From Protopterus annectens (Eukaryota; Chordata; Ceratodontiformes; Protopteridae), in assembly GCF_019279795.1 (NCBI RefSeq), contig NC_056727.1, forward strand, positions 1,210,765,077 through 1,210,829,076: DNA of 64,000 nucleotides. Reading direction: 5' to 3'. How positions within the stretch are numbered: the first letter of the stretch is position 1; every line of letters starts with the position of its first letter. The position numbers and the translations under genes were made by a program. Below the pieces are notes generated by a model, which was not told the origin of the DNA, did no database searches, and worked only from the letters and a program-made list of their open reading frames with translations. Shown piece by piece: positions 1 to 11,312 of this stretch.

Positions 1-334
1 AATTATTAACTTTGTCTGACATCGGTCTGAGGCAAGAAAAGTTTCCCCAACGGGGTACTTAGCTTTCAAGAAGTCTTCAGTAGAGAAATATTCGTAATCT
101 CAGGAGCTGGCCGACAGGCACTTGCGAACTGCTTCTGCTTCGGCCACCGCGCGGCAAGAAAGACTGAAGAAAATGGCATTGGCTGGTTCTTTTATACCCC
201 TGTCGCACTGACGTCAGGGAGGAAGCGACAACAACCGACGTTGGACCTAGACTTTGGAATTCGGCCGACCGAGGACCCGCCTGACGGCAGGAGAACCCAT
301 CTGTTATGACTGCAGCTGTATGCACGATGAACAT
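1..334 (-). mobile_element. DIRS retrotransposon copy A, 5' end only (cut by window edge)
   Basis: This segment has the same landmarks in the same order as the 5' ends of copies D and F. They are a gag start codon (ATG at 22-20 on the minus strand, reading MSDKVNN into the window edge), the hairpin CCCCAACGGGG at 45-55, the motif GGTACTTAGC, and a terminal ...CGATGAACAT at 325-334. The same ending closes copy F at 31494. Only the 5' leader and seven Gag codons are inside the window; the rest lies to the left. The start codon is intact here, unlike copy F. Confidence 0.8.
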
Positions 335-545
335 CCCAAGGCTACAGGATAGAGTTACTTAGAAATTTGTTGTTTTCACCTCTGTGTTGAAATGCCAGAT
401 GTTTCCCATGTTCAGGTCAATGACAAGTGGTGTACCAAAAGGATCTACCAGCATTGTCTACTATCGACATGAAGCCTGTGGAATAAATAAGACATACAAA
501 AATGTGGAGATGTCGCTATAATTTACTCCAATCACTTCTCACTTA
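335..545. other. Unassigned spacer between DIRS copy A and the L2-like LINE
   Basis: I see no open coding stretch here. A short phrase at about 430-450 reads GVPKGS in one frame, which resembles an RT motif, but nothing around it supports a reverse transcriptase. It may be decayed LINE sequence. Confidence 0.4.
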
Positions 546-586
546 TTCCTCTGTCCCTCCCTCCCCCTTTATTTCACCCAGCTGAG

Positions 587-1075
587 TTGCTAACAGCAAA
601 CTGCAAACTTAACGATCACAAAACATTAACCATAGCTGCTACTTGCATATCTTCTGGCAACAACATCCCTATAGTAGAACAATCCCTCTCCTTGTTCACA
701 CATGACATACATAACAAAACTGTTCTCCTAGGTGATGTCAACATCAACTGGCAAGCACTAACTTCTAACACCCCAAGCTGCTGTATAAATTTACATGGCT
801 TCATACAAATGATCTCCTCTCCTACCCATACTAATAAATCAACCAACTCTACTTCTATTACTGACTGGATACTAGTATCACATCCTAATCTATATCACCA
901 ACCCGAATATCCACCTGATTGCATTTGTGACCACTCTCCTATAACAGTACATAGATTCACCCCTCACTATAGACTACACAAGATTAAAGAATCCCATAGA
1001 GTAACAAATTTCCACACCAAATTTTTCAATAGTATCCTCTCTTCTATTAAATGGTACCCGCTATCCTAGCTACCT
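587..1075 (+). pseudogene. AP-endonuclease (EN) domain fragment of the L2-like LINE
   Basis: A 160-residue open stretch carries the core of an exonuclease-endonuclease-phosphatase fold of LINE type. LLGDVNINW sits at about residue 45 (canonical LGDFN-x-H/W), then a hydrophobic helix LHGFIQMI, then DWILVS, and CDHSPI at about residue 115 (canonical SDH that binds the scissile phosphate). The first third of the domain is missing or out of frame, so the start shown is only the first Met. In the family this domain nicks target DNA for target-primed reverse transcription. It ends at a stop 660 bases before the RT part and is not functional. Confidence 0.65.
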
Positions 1076-1307
1076 CTAGATGAAGCAGTACAAAAATTCG
1101 ACTCCACATTTCTACACATACTAAACTCCCTAGCCCCTCTCTGTACTATTCAAGTTAAATCTCAATTCCCCCTGGCTATCTCAGGCCACACACACTCTCA
1201 TGTATAAAAGACAACACCTGTTAACTCTGGGCAAAATCAAAATCTGAAACTCACCTGCAAACCTACAAGGAACTTCAAAACCTTACCAAAAACACATCAA
1301 TAAAGAC

Positions 1308-1324
1308 AAAAAAAAAAAAAAAAA
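1308..1324. repeat. Poly-A run of 17 inside the L2-like LINE
   Basis: A homopolymer between the EN and RT remnants. It is not at an element end, so it looks like slippage expansion rather than a retrotransposition tail. Confidence 0.9.
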
Positions 1325-1734
1325 CCTTTTATCAAGAATCTCTAACCTCACACAACAGTAATCCAAAACTATTCTGGAACTTAATTAACCAAATACTGCA
1401 CTGGAAATCCCTCAGCACCTAACCCTGCCCAAATAATTCCCTCCAAGAAAATGTATCCACATTTAACTTCTACTACATAGATATAAATCAGTAACCTCAT
1501 GCAGTCCTCTCATAACACTAACCTCCCTGACCCCTCCCATCCCTCAACATAATAATGCTCCCTCTCAAACTGATACCCACCAGCTACATAAAATATTACT
1601 ATCGCAGCTCAAACCATGCTCCTCATCAGCTGATAACCTACCTCCACTTTTCCTAAAGACAGCAGGTGATTCAATAGCATACCCTATTTCCATCATGATT
1701 AGCTGTTCCATAAAATAATCCACAGTACCCTCTA

Positions 1735-3102
1735 TTTGGAAGCAATTTTAAACTCTACCCATATACAAAGGAGGCAATTCTACCGAACTACCAAACTACA
1801 GGCCTACTGCTATACTGTTTCCTCTCTCTAAAATAGCGGAGAAATGTGTACATAAACAAATTCCGCACTACCTAATCCAAGAAAAAGTACTAATCCCCAC
1901 CCAACATGGATTCTACCCAAATCACAGCACCACAACAGCCCTGATTTCATTCATCAGCAAAATGTCACTAGCCAGAAATAACAAACCCATCTCCTGTCTA
2001 TTGCTTGACCTCTCCAAAACTTTCAATACTGTCACTCACCCTAAGCTCCTTGCTAAACTCTCTGACCTCAGTCTTTCAACCTTTATCATCTCCTGGTTTG
2101 CAAACTACCTATCGAACAGGCAGCAATCAGTAAAATGGCTTTCCTCACTATTTCCCTCACTACCCATCAAGATGGGTGTCCCACAAGGGTCAATACTTGG
2201 TCTTCTTCTGTTCAATATTTTCACAAATCACCTATACACATCCTGCCCTCAGTCATCTCTTATACAATACACTGTTGGCATCACATCACAATCATCTCCG
2301 TCTCTGATAACTTCCTTGATCTGCTCACTACTCAGAACTCATAGAACTCTATCAAACACTGGCTCTCCAATAAACAACTAATACTTAGTATACCAAAAAG
2401 AGCAAACTTCTATTATTCCTTCCTAAATCTCACACTCAACTTAAATCCACATTCTCCATTATATCTCTTAACAATACTACCATAATGGTTGAAATAAACA
2501 CTAAACTCCATGGTGTCCTAATAGACAACCAACTCAAAATTGACCTTCATGTACTCCACTGTATTAAGAAACGCCCCAAAAACTAATCCTACTGTACAGA
2601 AACAAAAAAATCATAACCAAGGACTCATGTTATTCTGTTGCCTACACCTACCTTCTCCAAAGCCTTCTATACAACTCACAAATCCTAACTAACCTGCAGT
2701 CCACTCTTTTATCTAAGTTCGAAACCACATACACTAAAATTCCCAGTTTTGCCAACAACCAAGCCTCCAAATCCCATCACTGGCTCCCTCTTACAACTTT
2801 AAATCAGTTAGAATTCCCTCAACAATGCATGCTCAACTACTACTCATCCATGCCATCCTCCATAAGCCTGCTTTCTGCCCAAACATTTCCTCTCGTTTCT
2901 TTCTGTACTCCCCCCAGAACCCTTAGATCTTCAGACCAAAACATTTAGAAATTTATAAAGCAAAGAGATCAGCCAAAATCTCTACAATTACTTTCCCTCC
3001 CTCTCCTGGAACAAACTTTCCGTGTCAATCTGGATAACAAACCATTCTACAGAATTCAAGCATTACCTTAAAGATTTCCTAATATTGGACCCGTCACTGT
3101 AA
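1735..3102 (+). pseudogene. Reverse transcriptase fragment of the L2-like LINE
   Basis: In pieces across frames one can read RT motifs in order. NYRPTAIL appears near 1790 and QHGFYPNHSTTTAL near 1905. LLLDLSKTFNTVTHPKLL near 2000 is motif A, with the usual AFDTVDH changed to TFNTVTH. GVPQGSILG near 2175 is motif B. The catalytic YADD of motif C is not found: the sequence reads IQYTVG where IQYADD is expected, so either an indel or substitutions destroyed it. A C-terminal trace reads HYLKDFLILDPSL near 3065. The element is inactive. Its 3' side is interrupted at 3217 by the minus-strand CR1-like LINE. Confidence 0.65.
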
Positions 3103-3232
3103 ACATCTTCCCTGACCTTCTTAACAAAATTCTCCCCTGTTCTTCCTCTCCACCTCACAAATAGCTGTCTTCTCTATCTCACCACTCCTAACTTTCTCAA
3201 GCCTTCATCCCTTACAGGTTCATAGGTTCATA

Positions 3233-4828
3233 CTAGGCTATCTGCCCTAGGGCATTTACAAGCCTAGCCAGAGTGCGTTTGGCTTTCGCCACCCATTTTA
3301 AATTAATTTTGCTATGCCCTTTTTCGAGGTTAGTATACTGTGCGCCTCTGTCTAACAGTGACACAGAAGTGATACCCGGGGTAAACCTACAATCTCCCAT
3401 CCACTCATCAAGATTCCTCTTGAAGAGAGTCAATGAGGGACTCTGCCTAACCTGGACTGGGATTTTATTCCAGAGTGAAGGGAGCCTCTGGGTTATGAAT
3501 CTGTCCCTCCAGCATGTCCTATTTATTTCAGTGCTGAGGTTCAAGTCTCTCGAGCGCGTAGCTCGATGGGATTTGGATTTTCTGAGGTGCAGCATGTCCA
3601 TTAATTCCGGGTTGGACATGGCTTTATACATCAGGCACAGATGGCCTCTGAGCAGGCGGTATGCCACTGAGTAGAGCTGGAGTTTCTTTAACCGGGCAGC
3701 ATATGGCATCTGTTTCAGCCCTTTGATCCTCTTGGTGAGGTACTTTTGGGATCTTTCCAGTTGCTGCAGGTGTCTGGTAAGGTACATCCCAAAAGGGGCA
3801 TTGTACTCAATTATGGGCCTGATGAGGGATGAGTAAAGAGGCACGATGACCTCCCCTGATCTAGATGTGAATCCCTTCATGATTAGGTGGTCTATACAAA
3901 ATGTTTTTCTAACCACTTTGGCCACGTGGTTGTCAAATGAGAGACTGCTATCAACTTGGGTCCCCAGGTCCCTAATTACTTCTTCTGTACTTAATGGATT
4001 ACCACCTATGTGGTAATTTGTGGGCACTTTGTTTTTGCCAAAGGGGATGACTATACACTTTTTGGCATTTAGCTTGAGGCCATGGCTCTGGCACCAGTTG
4101 CCTGTTTCTATGAGGCCCTTTTGGAGGATGCTTGTGTCGGCTGGAGAGTCGATTATGGCGCCCAGTTTGCAGTCATCTGCGAACTTGGCCAGCCACAGTC
4201 CTTCCGTGTTGGCCTGTACCTCCGAGAAATATATACCGAACAAGAGATGTCCCAGGACTGAGCCTTGTGGGACGCCACTTGTAACTGGTTTGGAGTCTGA
4301 CATGGCTCCAGCAATTCTAACCATGTGGGTTCTGTCCTTGAGCCAGTTTGCAACCCATCTAGTGACACAGGGGTTTATATTTAAGATGGTGAGCTTATCT
4401 ATAATGCCCGAGTGGGGTATTGTATCGAAGGCTTTTGCGAGGTCCAGGTAGGCTGTGTGGACCACCTTCCCCTCGTCAATAGCCTTGGTGACTGTTTCAA
4501 AGAAATCAACCAGGTTTAAGAGGCTGGATCTGCCCTTAAAGCTGAACTGGGTAGGATCCAGTGTCCGTAGGTCCCCAATATCTTTATTTATGAGGTCCAT
4601 GATGATCCTTTCCATAGCTTTGCAGACCAAGCTAGTCAGGCTTATGGGGCGATAGTTTCCAGGATCCGTTGAGGCACCACCTTTGTGGAGAGGGACCACT
4701 GTTGCTGTACGCCACTCTTTGGGTTCATATCCTGTAGTAAGGCTGAGATTGAACAGTAGTTTTATGTTTGGGTTTAGCTCTTCTTGGAGTTCATGTAGGA
4801 CGCAGCCCGGGACACCGTCTGGTCCCAT
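3233..4828 (-). pseudogene. CR1-like reverse transcriptase, long open frame
   Basis: A 531-residue open frame covers the whole RT and its C-terminal region. Motifs in order are MGPDGVPGCVLHEL at the start, GNYRPISLTS near residue 57, AYLDLAKAFDTIPHSG near 125 (motif A), SGVPQGSVLGHLLF near 185 (motif B; G-H replaces G-P of the other copies), FADDCKLGA near 218 (motif C with both Asp), and the C-terminal ITQRLPSLWNKIPVQV. Catalytic residues are therefore present. The chosen Met is internal: homologous protein continues upstream in another frame because a run of 8 C (minus strand, 4886-4893) puts EN and RT out of frame. In the family this enzyme does target-primed reverse transcription in the nucleus. 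Confidence 0.85.
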
Positions 4829-5894
4829 TGATGCTGTGTTTTTTGCTTTGGAGAGGGCAGCTCTTACCTGAGCATCTGAGATGCCGGGGGGGGCAGCACT
4901 CTGCTGGGATAGATATTTGCCCTTTTGGTGGGGAGGGGGAGAAGTTTGCGCTGATCCGGTCAGCTAGGATGTTGGCAATGTCTGTGGGTTCGGTGTATTT
5001 TTTGTCATTTTGGACTAATTCTGAGCATATCTGGGAATTCCCACCCAGGTTCCTAACATAACTAAAGAAAGCCTTGTGATTATCCTTAGTGTCCTGTGCA
5101 ATTTTTCTCTCGAAGCTGGCCTTAGACAATTTTATGAGTGCCCGTAGTTTTTTGCTAATACTGATTAGAGATGCCTTCCCTTTTTGGGATTTTGCTCTAT
5201 CATGTAGTAGCTTCCTCCTTCTATTGTATAGTTTGTTTATGTCTGGGGTCCACCAGACAGGACGTCTGCCTTTGGAGGATTGGGTCTTGGTTTTATTTGG
5301 GATTGCATGATCCATGCATTCCTGAAGGTGTTCATAGAATGCGTTTATAAAGGATTTTGCGATCTGGGCCATATTTTCCACAGGCCCGGGGGCTTTGAAG
5401 GATTCCACCTCGGTTTTGAGGAGTGTGAAATTTGCTTTAAAGAAGTTTTTCACTGTGGTTTTCAGGGCAAGGGGTGGAGTCGGGATGTGAATATCCAATG
5501 AGATTAGTTTATGGTCTGATCTTACCAGTGAGGGATACACTTCTGGTCTGGAGCATAGAGTCCCCATGTTGGTGATGATCAGGTCCAGTATGTTTTCCCC
5601 TCTTGTGGGAGTGGTAACAAGTTGTTCCATAGCATTTGAGTTTATAAATTCTAGGAACCTTTGGGCTAGGGTGTTGGAGCTAGAGTAATGCTCCCAGTCT
5701 ATGTTTGGGTAGTTGAAGTCACCCAATATAATGGTGTTTGGAGAGACCTTCATATTTTCCAGTGTTCTCAGGAAGGCCGAGTGGGGTTCCTGGGTTTGGG
5801 AGGGTGGTCTGTAGCAGGCTATAAACTGGAAGGCAGTTTTACCCACTGTTAGTTGCACATGGATAGTCTCTGATGCTTCGTGCTGTGCCACCAA
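4791..5894 (-). pseudogene. CR1-like endonuclease domain and EN-RT linker
   Basis: A 367-residue frame begins inside the APE-type endonuclease because the element is 5'-truncated. It keeps FIACYRPPSQ near residue 25, ILGDFNYPNIDWEH near 55, TPTRGENILDLIITN near 97 and VRSDHKLISLDIH near 128 (canonical SDH). A basic linker follows (YNRRRKLLHDRAKSQKGK near 230). The N-terminal catalytic Asn and Glu of EN are missing, so this copy cannot nick DNA. The last 35 or so residues are read in the wrong frame past the C run at 4886-4893, and the true protein continues in the RT frame. Confidence 0.8.
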
Positions 5895-6487
5895 CCTGGA
5901 AGTGCGTTAGTTCTTCTCTCTCCTGATTTCTGAACTACTTTACTCTGGACTACATCTACTAGCATATCCTGCATTTATTAACCTTCCTAGCCTTTAGCCT
6001 CAATCTACTGATTCCTCCCTTATAGTAGACAAAATAGTATATTGAAGAGAAGGATAAACTTCTTTTTCCCTTGCTCCACGTATTGTCTCTACAACCTGAA
6101 ATGCTGAGTGCTATTACCATTATGCCATTATGTCATTATGTTTATGTCTCTTCTGATAATTATCTTGTCAAAAATATTATAATTTACTTTTACTGCTCTG
6201 TGTTAAACTGTATTAACAAATAAACTAATAATTAATAATTAACTAATAATAACAAATAAACTATATGTCTTTGTGATGTACTTCACTGGATACTCTATCT
6301 TGAACTCTCGATATTTGTTTTATCTGCCAACAACTGTAGCTTATGTGCACGATTATTTCTTTGACTACTGTGTGTAACTAATGTGTTTGTTTGTGAAGCT
6401 TTTCTCCATGGGTCTCTGCTGAAAAAGGGCTTTAGCTCAGTTGGGCTATCCCAGTCAACAAATGTCTAAATAAATAAATAAAAATAA

Positions 6488-6880
6488 ATTATGTTATCTA
6501 ACATTCCATCTGTGTTGTCGATCTTCATTCATTCTTGATGAATGGGACTCTGTGGTGATCCTCAGAACCGGCTTAGCCATTATACATCTCGCGCCAGCCA
6601 AAAAACTCTCGAGCTTATTCTCTACCCACAATGCCCCACTCTCCATTACCTCAGATTGAGTTTGTAGCCAAAGTATCATGGAATGATAGGTATGCAAGGT
6701 AGAAGCCATGTCTAATGTGAAACCTAAAAGGTTCCCAGATCAAGTGTCCAATCCTCCAGGAAATCTATAGGAGGGGGAAGGAGGGAGAGATGTCAAAAAT
6801 AAATGAAGATTGACAACACAGATGAACATCATGGTAAGAACATAACGTCTTTATCTGATGTTGTCAATCTTCATTCATTC
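6488..6880 (-). repeat. DIRS copy B 3' inverted terminal repeat and internal complementary region
   Basis: The arm ACATTCCATCTGTGTTGTCG-x-TCTTCATTCATTCTTGATGA at about 6500-6540 is answered in reverse at 6797-6850. The second arm continues without a gap into TTATCTGATGTTGTCAATC, the complement of the element's 5' end. This is the DIRS internal complementary region: complements of both extremities joined as in a circle junction. Confidence 0.75.
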
Positions 6881-7009
6881 TTGACGAATGGGACCGAGTC
6901 CCCAGGTACTTTAGATCCTGGGTGGCCTTATGAAAGGATATTCCTGAGAAGCATAGAGCCAAATGATGCTCTTCCCCTGGAGACCATATCTAATTTGTAA
7001 TGAGTGATA

Positions 7010-8140
7010 AAGGTATTTGGAGTAGACTATGTTGTGGCTGCACATATTTTATCAATGGAATCCCTAGAGTGGAAAACAGCTGACGTGGCTATAGATCTGG
7101 TGGAAAGTGCTTTAACAGGCACAGGTAACTTGTGGTTGTTATGACTGTAAATGACGGTAACACAATCTCGGACCCATTTTGATAAGGTAATGTTTGAGAC
7201 AGGTTTCCCCAGGGATAAACTCGAAAAGGAAACAAATAACTGGTCCGATTTACCAGACTCTTCGGTCCTGTTGAGGTAGAGATGTAATTGTCTGTGAACA
7301 TCTAGTAAGTGCAAGCAATATTCGCCTTTATTGGAGAAGCTGTGAAAGAAAATGGGCAAATCAATTGTCTGATTAATATTAGACTCTGAAACTACCTTAT
7401 GAAGAAATGAAGGACTGGTTCTTAATGAAACCTTATCCTTACGAAACATCAGTTAAGGGTGTTTCACACATAATGCTTGAATTTCAGAAACTCTCCTGGC
7501 GGAAGTAATGGCCACAAGAAAAAGAGTTTTACACGACAAACTTGAGATGGCAAGTTGCTGCTGGCTCAAAGGGTGGGAGCACCAAAGATTGCAAAACCAG
7601 AGTCAAATCCAATGGAGCTATAGAATTCTTGAATGGGGGCTTAAGACGCAATACCCCTTTAAGGAAAACTTTGCATAAATGGTGGGAAATTAAACAATAA
7701 TCTTAACAGCCATTGTGGAGATTAGAAATGGCCACTAACTGAACTTTAATTGTGGAAGCAGAAGCTCCTTGATCAAAGAAGAAAGCTAAAAATTCTAGAA
7801 CTTTGTCAACAGGAGCTGAAAATGGGTCTAAATCATGTGTACAAGCCCAAATAGAAAATCTCTTCCATTTGCTAAGGTAAACGTTCCTGGTGGAGGGTTT
7901 GTGAGAAGCCAGATTATTTTTTTGCACTGAGAAAGCTATATTACTCTGCCTGGCAACTAATGGAATTGGAGAAACCAATCTGTTAGCTTGAGACTGTGAA
8001 GACTGGGGTACAACAATCCCTGTGGGTGAGAGAGCAGGTCTGGAACTAGGTCCAGAATCCATGGACAGTGAATCAGGTGATGCCAAAGAAAGAGGAGCCA
8101 GACTTGTCAGGGCTAAAGAGTGCAATGAGGATCAATTTGC
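7010..8140 (-). pseudogene. Tyrosine recombinase remnant, DIRS copy B
   Basis: Two open pieces cover the recombinase. The N-terminal piece (8125-7703) has SHKPSTRNVYLSKWKRFSIW, the SAM-like core-binding start shared by all copies. The C-terminal piece (7449-7027) has LDVHRQLHLYLNRTE and ALSTRSIATS, where the H of the H-x-x-R box has become L. The region around the first catalytic Arg (near 7490, SARRVSE in other copies) is out of frame. In the family this enzyme integrates a circular DNA copy. Here it is dead through frameshifts and the lost His. Confidence 0.75.
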
Positions 8141-9760
8141 TTCTCAACGTTTGGGCTTTCTTCAAGAACAGGGGAAAGAGACAGAAAGGGAGGGAAGGCA
8201 TAGAGCAGTCCTGAGGGCCAATCGAGAAGAGGAGCGTCTCTCAGGGGCTCCCCCTGAGAGGTGATTAGGGCAAAACAGCTGCTGCATTTGTTATTCATTA
8301 GGGAGGCAAAGAGGTCACAGCAAGGCTAGCCCCATCGATGAAAGATTTCCATCGCCACTTTGGGAAAGACCACTCGTGAGGCATGAGAATGCATCTGCTC
8401 AGTTTATCGGCTATCACACTGGAGTTCCCCGGGATATGCGTTGCAACTAGAAAGTGGTTGGAGGATATTACACATTGCCATATTCTGAGAGCTTCCCAAC
8501 ACAGGAGGTATGATCTGGATCCACCCTGTCTGTTGGTGTACCAGACCACTGACATGTTGCCTGACTGAATCGCAACTGTCCCCCGAGGGGGGTAGACTGA
8601 AAAGCCTGCAACACTACGACTATTGCCCTCAATTCCAGGACACTGATGTGCAGATTGGCCTTGGACTGTTCTTCCCATTTAATGCCCCCCTCAACTGATC
8701 TGGGAGGCGTCCATGGTCACTATGGCCTTGGGGTGAGAGGGATTGAAGGGGGGCCTAGAAGGGTTTCCTTTCACTTCATCTACCAGGATAGATCCTCCCT
8801 GCAGCGACTTGTTATCAGAATGGGATAAGTCATGGGCTGTGTTAGTATGGAACATTGTGCAGCTAAGAGCCACTGTAGTAGCCTCATGTGAAATTTTGCC
8901 AAAGGTACTAAGTTTATGGTCACTGCCATAAAGCCTAAAACATGGAGTACAAGAACAGCGGGAACCTCGTCTTTGGATAGAATGAGTTGTACTTGAGACC
9001 TTTTTTTTTTTTTTTTTTTTTTTGTAGTCTGGGAAGAGGGAGAGAAGCTACACAAGATACTGTATTGAGACAAGCTCATAGAAACTCCAGGTTTTGTGTT
9101 AGGAGTCAGCTGGGATTTTTCTTTGTTGACAGTTATGCCCAAACAGTCGAAAAAATGCAGGATAAAATGTGTGGCTTGAAGCAGTAGATGCCTGGAGGGG
9201 GCAGTGAGGAGCCAGTCGTCTAAATAAGGAAACACTCAGAATCAGTATAGTCTCAGGTGAGCTGCGACTGCTGCCATGCATTTGGTAAACACCCTGGAGG
9301 GGACTTGTGATGAGACCTATGGGCAGCATTCTGAAAGGGAAATAACTGGCTCCTAGCCAAAAGTAGAGAAACCTTCTTGAGTGTTTGTCCACTTTTATGT
9401 GGTAATATGCATCTTGAAGGTTTATAGAGCACATCCAATCATTTTTCTCTAGGGAGGAAAGTACAGACTGTACTGTGACCATCCAGAATTTTGTCTGCTG
9501 AAAGAATTTGTTCAGAACGCCAAGATCCAGTACTGGCCTCTAGTCTCTTGTCTTTTTTGGCACTAAAAAGAACCTTGAGTAAAATCTGGATCCTAGCTGG
9601 TCTGGAGGGAGTTCTTGGATGACTTTTTTTTTCTAGCAACTTTTGAATCTCCAAGGCTGCTTGATCCCTCTGATTGGGTGGAACATCAGGGAGTTTTCTT
9701 TGCAATCTTATAAAAAGAATAAAGGGGATATGATAACCTATGGCAATGATTCTCTGCACC
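8141..9760 (-). pseudogene. RT-RNase H remnant, DIRS copy B
   Basis: RNase H is seen at 8678-8298: VAIQSGNMSVVWYTNRQGG, where G replaces the catalytic Asp of TDNMSVVWY, and later VIADKLSR. RT pieces at 9834-9099 contain PDVPPNQRDQAALEIQKLLEK, then DWMCSINLQDAYYHIKVD (motif A), LPIGLITSPLQGVYQ (decayed motif B) and MFPYLDDWLLTAPSRHLL (motif C with the two Asp, near 9235). Several frames are needed, and a run of 23 T at 9001-9023 interrupts the part after motif C. Confidence 0.75.
9001..9023. repeat. Poly-T run of 23 in DIRS copy B
   Basis: A homopolymer within the region encoding the RT thumb of copy B. Other copies lack it at the corresponding place, so it is a local slippage product or the A-tail of an otherwise lost insertion on the minus strand. 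Confidence 0.9.
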
Positions 9761-9767
9761 TCAGAGG

Positions 9768-9909
9768 GTGGGAGGATGGCAGAATGGTTAAGGTGTTTAC
9801 CTTGGAGACACAAGGTGCAGGGTTTGATTCTCACATGGAATAATTGGCTAGGCTTAAAATGGCCAACAAAGGCAATAAGCCTAGTACTAATATATGAATC
9901 TATGAACCC
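9768..9909 (+). mobile_element. tRNA-derived SINE with a CR1-like 3' tail
   Basis: The head looks like a tRNA gene. An A-box-like TGGCAGAATGG is at 9777-9787, a B-box-like GGTTTGATTCT at 9821-9831, and an anticodon-type stem ACCTT/AAGGT lies between them. The tail from 9845 reads TTGGCTAGGCTTAAAATGGCC, then AAGCCTAGTA, then ATGAATCTATGAACC. It follows the 3' end of the CR1-like LINE at 49838-49894 (GGCTAGGCTTATAAATGCCC, GCCTAGTATGAACCTATGAAC). Transcription would be by RNA polymerase III and mobilisation in trans by that LINE. It sits inside copy B, between gag-side and RT-side sequence that is continuous in other copies. Confidence 0.8.
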
Positions 9910-11312
9910 ACATATCAGACGTTATTAGTCGCCAGGCTGTCTGGAACAGTGAAAGTCTTCCCCTGACTGCTTCCAGAGGTAAGCAATCAAGATTCCCTTC
10001 AGGAGCGCTGGTAGGGTTGTCCAAAGGAGTCTCTGATGCCCTGATTTCGCGGATCACCTCTGCCACTGGATGGACGTCTCCCATTAGAGCTCTCTCCTCT
10101 GCCCCAAGAGGAGCTACTGCCACGTGTGTCCTGAAAAGGCCCTTTGGACTTCTTGAACCACATCTTCCCACTCTTCTGATTCCTGGAATAGGATCACTGA
10201 GAAGTAGAAAAATGAATGCCCACAGCAGAAAGAGTCCTTCCATCTTTTTTGCACCTGGTTAGTGTGTCTTTGACTTTGCAGCCAAACAAGGAAGATCCAT
10301 CAAAGGGAGCAATGATGAAGGAAGACTTGAAAGGCTCTGCGAACTCACTCCTGAACCCGCTGCTCTGGCTGTCCTCTTGGCTACACAAGCGATAAGCCTT
10401 ATGGATGAGTTCGATATAGACTCCAGGATGGCAAGCTGAGAGGCAACATATCCTGCACCTCATCTCAGACAGCTCTAGCGAGGGTATCTGATAGTGCCTT
10501 GATCAGATCCCTCTCAATTCTAGTAAAGTGCGCCATGAAATTCAAGGACCTCAGGGCGAAGGTCAATGAAGCATAGACCCGCCTTCCAAATCTGTCCATC
10601 GTCCTAGACTCTCAGTTAGGTGGATGGACAGTGGAACTCTCATCAGCAAGTTCCTTCTTAGTGGCTGCTGCCACCACTATGGCATTTACTGTTAAACCCT
10701 TTGCCCAATATTGGTGATGTTCAGGTGCTAATATCATCTTGTCTGGTCTCCGGGGAATTGGCTCTATGGAATCAATGGCCTTCCACACCCACTTGGACAT
10801 TAATTTAATGAGGTCATCAGCAAGTGGAGTCACCTAGGAAGTAGATGGGCGAGAACCAAAGGCTTGCAAGTACACGGGTTCCTCAGAGAACAGAACTTTG
10901 GGCTTCCAATAACTCCTCTGTTTTAGCATCTCCAGGATGACTCCAAAAAAGACATCTTCAGGGGGCGAACGAGGGGAATCCTCCCTCTCATCGAAGTCCA
11001 TGTCTTTTGTGACAGATTCTTCCGAGGATCTAAGTGCCTCCTCTTGCACGTCTTCTTTCGGGGTGATTCCTCAGTGGGAATCTCTTAGGAGGACTCCGAA
11101 GAAGAGGGGTGCTGTACAAGTGTAACTTGCATCTTCGGTGCTCGCTGTCCTGACATGAGAGATGACGGCAGCTCTGGACCAGAAGGTACAGCCATATCAC
11201 ACTCCAATACAGGAGGGCCCAGCTGAGAGCCTGCAGAGACTAATGCCCTCTCCTTGATTTGGAAGGAAGGCAGCCCCCCCAAAGAGGGATGGTAGCCCAG
11301 AACTGAGTAAAA
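9910..11312 (-). pseudogene. Gag remnant (C-terminal and middle parts), DIRS copy B
   Basis: Recognisable Gag blocks run in order on the minus strand. PSLGG is near 11280, PSGPELPSSLMSGQRAPK near 11190, and VTKDMDFDEREDSPRSPPED-x-FFGVILEMLKQRSYW at 11049-10910. IEPIPRRPDKM-x-LAPEHH is near 10745, and the FAEPFKSSFIIAPFDGSSLFG block is near 10330. The same blocks occur in copies E, H and I. The protein is presumed to be the structural nucleic-acid-binding component. The frame is broken by indels, and the N-terminal third lies 13.7 kb away at 25036-25976 and 31495 onward. Confidence 0.7.

Larger units (their letters stand above)
3218..5902 (-). mobile_element. CR1-like LINE, 5'-truncated in EN, inserted in the L2-like LINE
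   Basis: On the minus strand this copy runs from inside the EN domain to the 3' end. The 3' terminus lies at the left: GGCTAGGCTTGTAAATGCCC, then tail units of TTCATAGG as read on the plus strand. This short octamer tail is a CR1 hallmark. The 5' truncation at about 5902 falls inside EN when compared with the copy at 47220 onward. The copy is close to the LINE at 46480-49894 along its length, so both come from one recently active family. Flanks on both sides belong to the older L2-like LINE. Confidence 0.85.
546..6487 (+). mobile_element. L2-like LINE remnant, split by a CR1-like LINE at 3218-5902
   Basis: The left part (546-3217) holds an endonuclease fragment and an RT fragment in the plus direction. 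The right part (5903-6487) has no coding and ends in GGGCTTTAGCTCAGTTGGGC followed by a TAAATAAATAAATAAA tail, the short-repeat 3' end typical of L2-type LINEs. The two parts are joined by orientation and order around a minus-strand CR1-like insertion, so they read as one element with its 3' UTR displaced. Coding is full of stops and indels, including a run of 17 A at 1308-1324. Assignment to L2 rather than a neighbouring clade rests on RT style and the 3' tail only. Confidence 0.6.

Noticed and set aside
4020-4451. Plus-strand open frames opposite the CR1-like RT (for example 143 codons)
   Set aside because: They are antisense shadows of a long RT frame with full motifs, and equivalents appear opposite every CR1-like copy.
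9768-9842. A functional tRNA gene
   Set aside because: The A and B boxes are present, but no clean acceptor stem is seen and a LINE-type tail follows, so it is a SINE head.
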